From JBIKVP01 sp044356745 (lineage in GTDB: Bacteria > Pseudomonadota > Alphaproteobacteria > Rhizobiales > Beijerinckiaceae): 5,022 nucleotides of DNA. Below, in pieces: positions 4,965 to 5,022 of the stretch (position 1 is the stretch's first letter; each line of letters begins with the position of its first letter). Location: assembly GCA_044356745.1 (NCBI GenBank), contig JBIKVP010000109.1:1-5022 (forward strand), given 5' to 3'. The notes beneath the pieces are model-generated. The model worked only from the letters and a program-made list of their open reading frames with translations, was not told the DNA's origin and made no database searches. The position numbers and the translations under genes were made by a program.

Positions 4965-5022
4965 ATGGGTACGCTTTTAGAACCAGACCAACGTCAGGAG
5001 CTTTTGAAACGCCACCGCACCG
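4965..5022 (+). CDS. IS630-family transposase, N-terminal fragment (runs off the window end)
   Basis: ATG 4965 opens a frame coding MGTLLEPDQRQELLKRHRT up to the window end. This resembles the start of IS630-family transposases, in which a short helix with Q-R-x-E-L and a conserved H-R-T precede the helix-turn-helix region. An in-frame TGA at 4950-4952 and the absence of another ATG make this the likely start, although no good ribosome binding site is close (AAGG at 4940-4943 is too far). Only 19 residues are visible, so family assignment depends on this motif together with the terminal repeat and TA context. Confidence 0.65.
   Translation, partial: MGTLLEPDQRQELLKRHRT

Larger units (their letters stand above)
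4903..5022 (+). mobile_element. IS630-family insertion sequence, left (5') end, partial
   Basis: The second IS copy starts at its terminal inverted repeat and continues through an untranslated leader of about 40 nt into a transposase start, then leaves the window. It has the same orientation as the copy at the left edge: one shows the 3' end, the other the 5' end. Whether the two are identical copies cannot be tested, because no common internal part is visible. Confidence 0.75.

Overview
The window looks like chromosomal DNA of an alphaproteobacterium with moderate to low GC. This rests on the style of the TesB, bufferin and DoxX proteins; I cannot name a genus from sequence alone. The main content is a compact four-gene locus on the + strand (2208-4812) for a bufferin-type ribosomal peptide metallophore. 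It holds a secreted four-cysteine precursor (BufA1/DUF2282), a DUF692 multinuclear non-heme iron oxidase (BufB), a DUF2063 partner protein (BufC) and a DoxX-family membrane protein. By analogy with characterised buf/gig operons, BufB and BufC would modify cysteines of the precursor in the cytoplasm. The peptide would then be exported to the periplasm to sequester copper or similar thiophilic metals.

Layout from left to right: 1-91 is the 3' end of an IS630-family insertion sequence (transposase C-terminus plus terminal inverted repeat). 94-1010 (-) is a P-loop ATPase of the SMC/Rad50/RecF type, cut off by that insertion sequence so that its last codons and stop (78-93) come from the IS. 1131-1988 (-) is tesB, acyl-CoA thioesterase II. 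1989-2207 is the divergent intergenic region between tesB and the buf genes. 2208-2495 is bufA1, followed by a strong intrinsic terminator or attenuator at 2554-2582. 2645-4812 is a tightly packed bufB-bufC-doxX unit with a 16-nt gap and then a 20-nt overlap. 4903-5022 is the start of a second IS630-family copy in the same orientation as the first.

The segment is therefore framed by two directly oriented IS630 ends. This may be a composite-transposon-like arrangement. It may equally be a contig that stopped where two copies of a repeat could not be resolved; the odd window length and the roughly 100 nt of IS at each edge fit the second reading. The terminator between the precursor gene and the maturation genes suggests that the peptide is made in large excess over its modifying enzymes. 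No RNA genes, CRISPR arrays or replication origins were seen.
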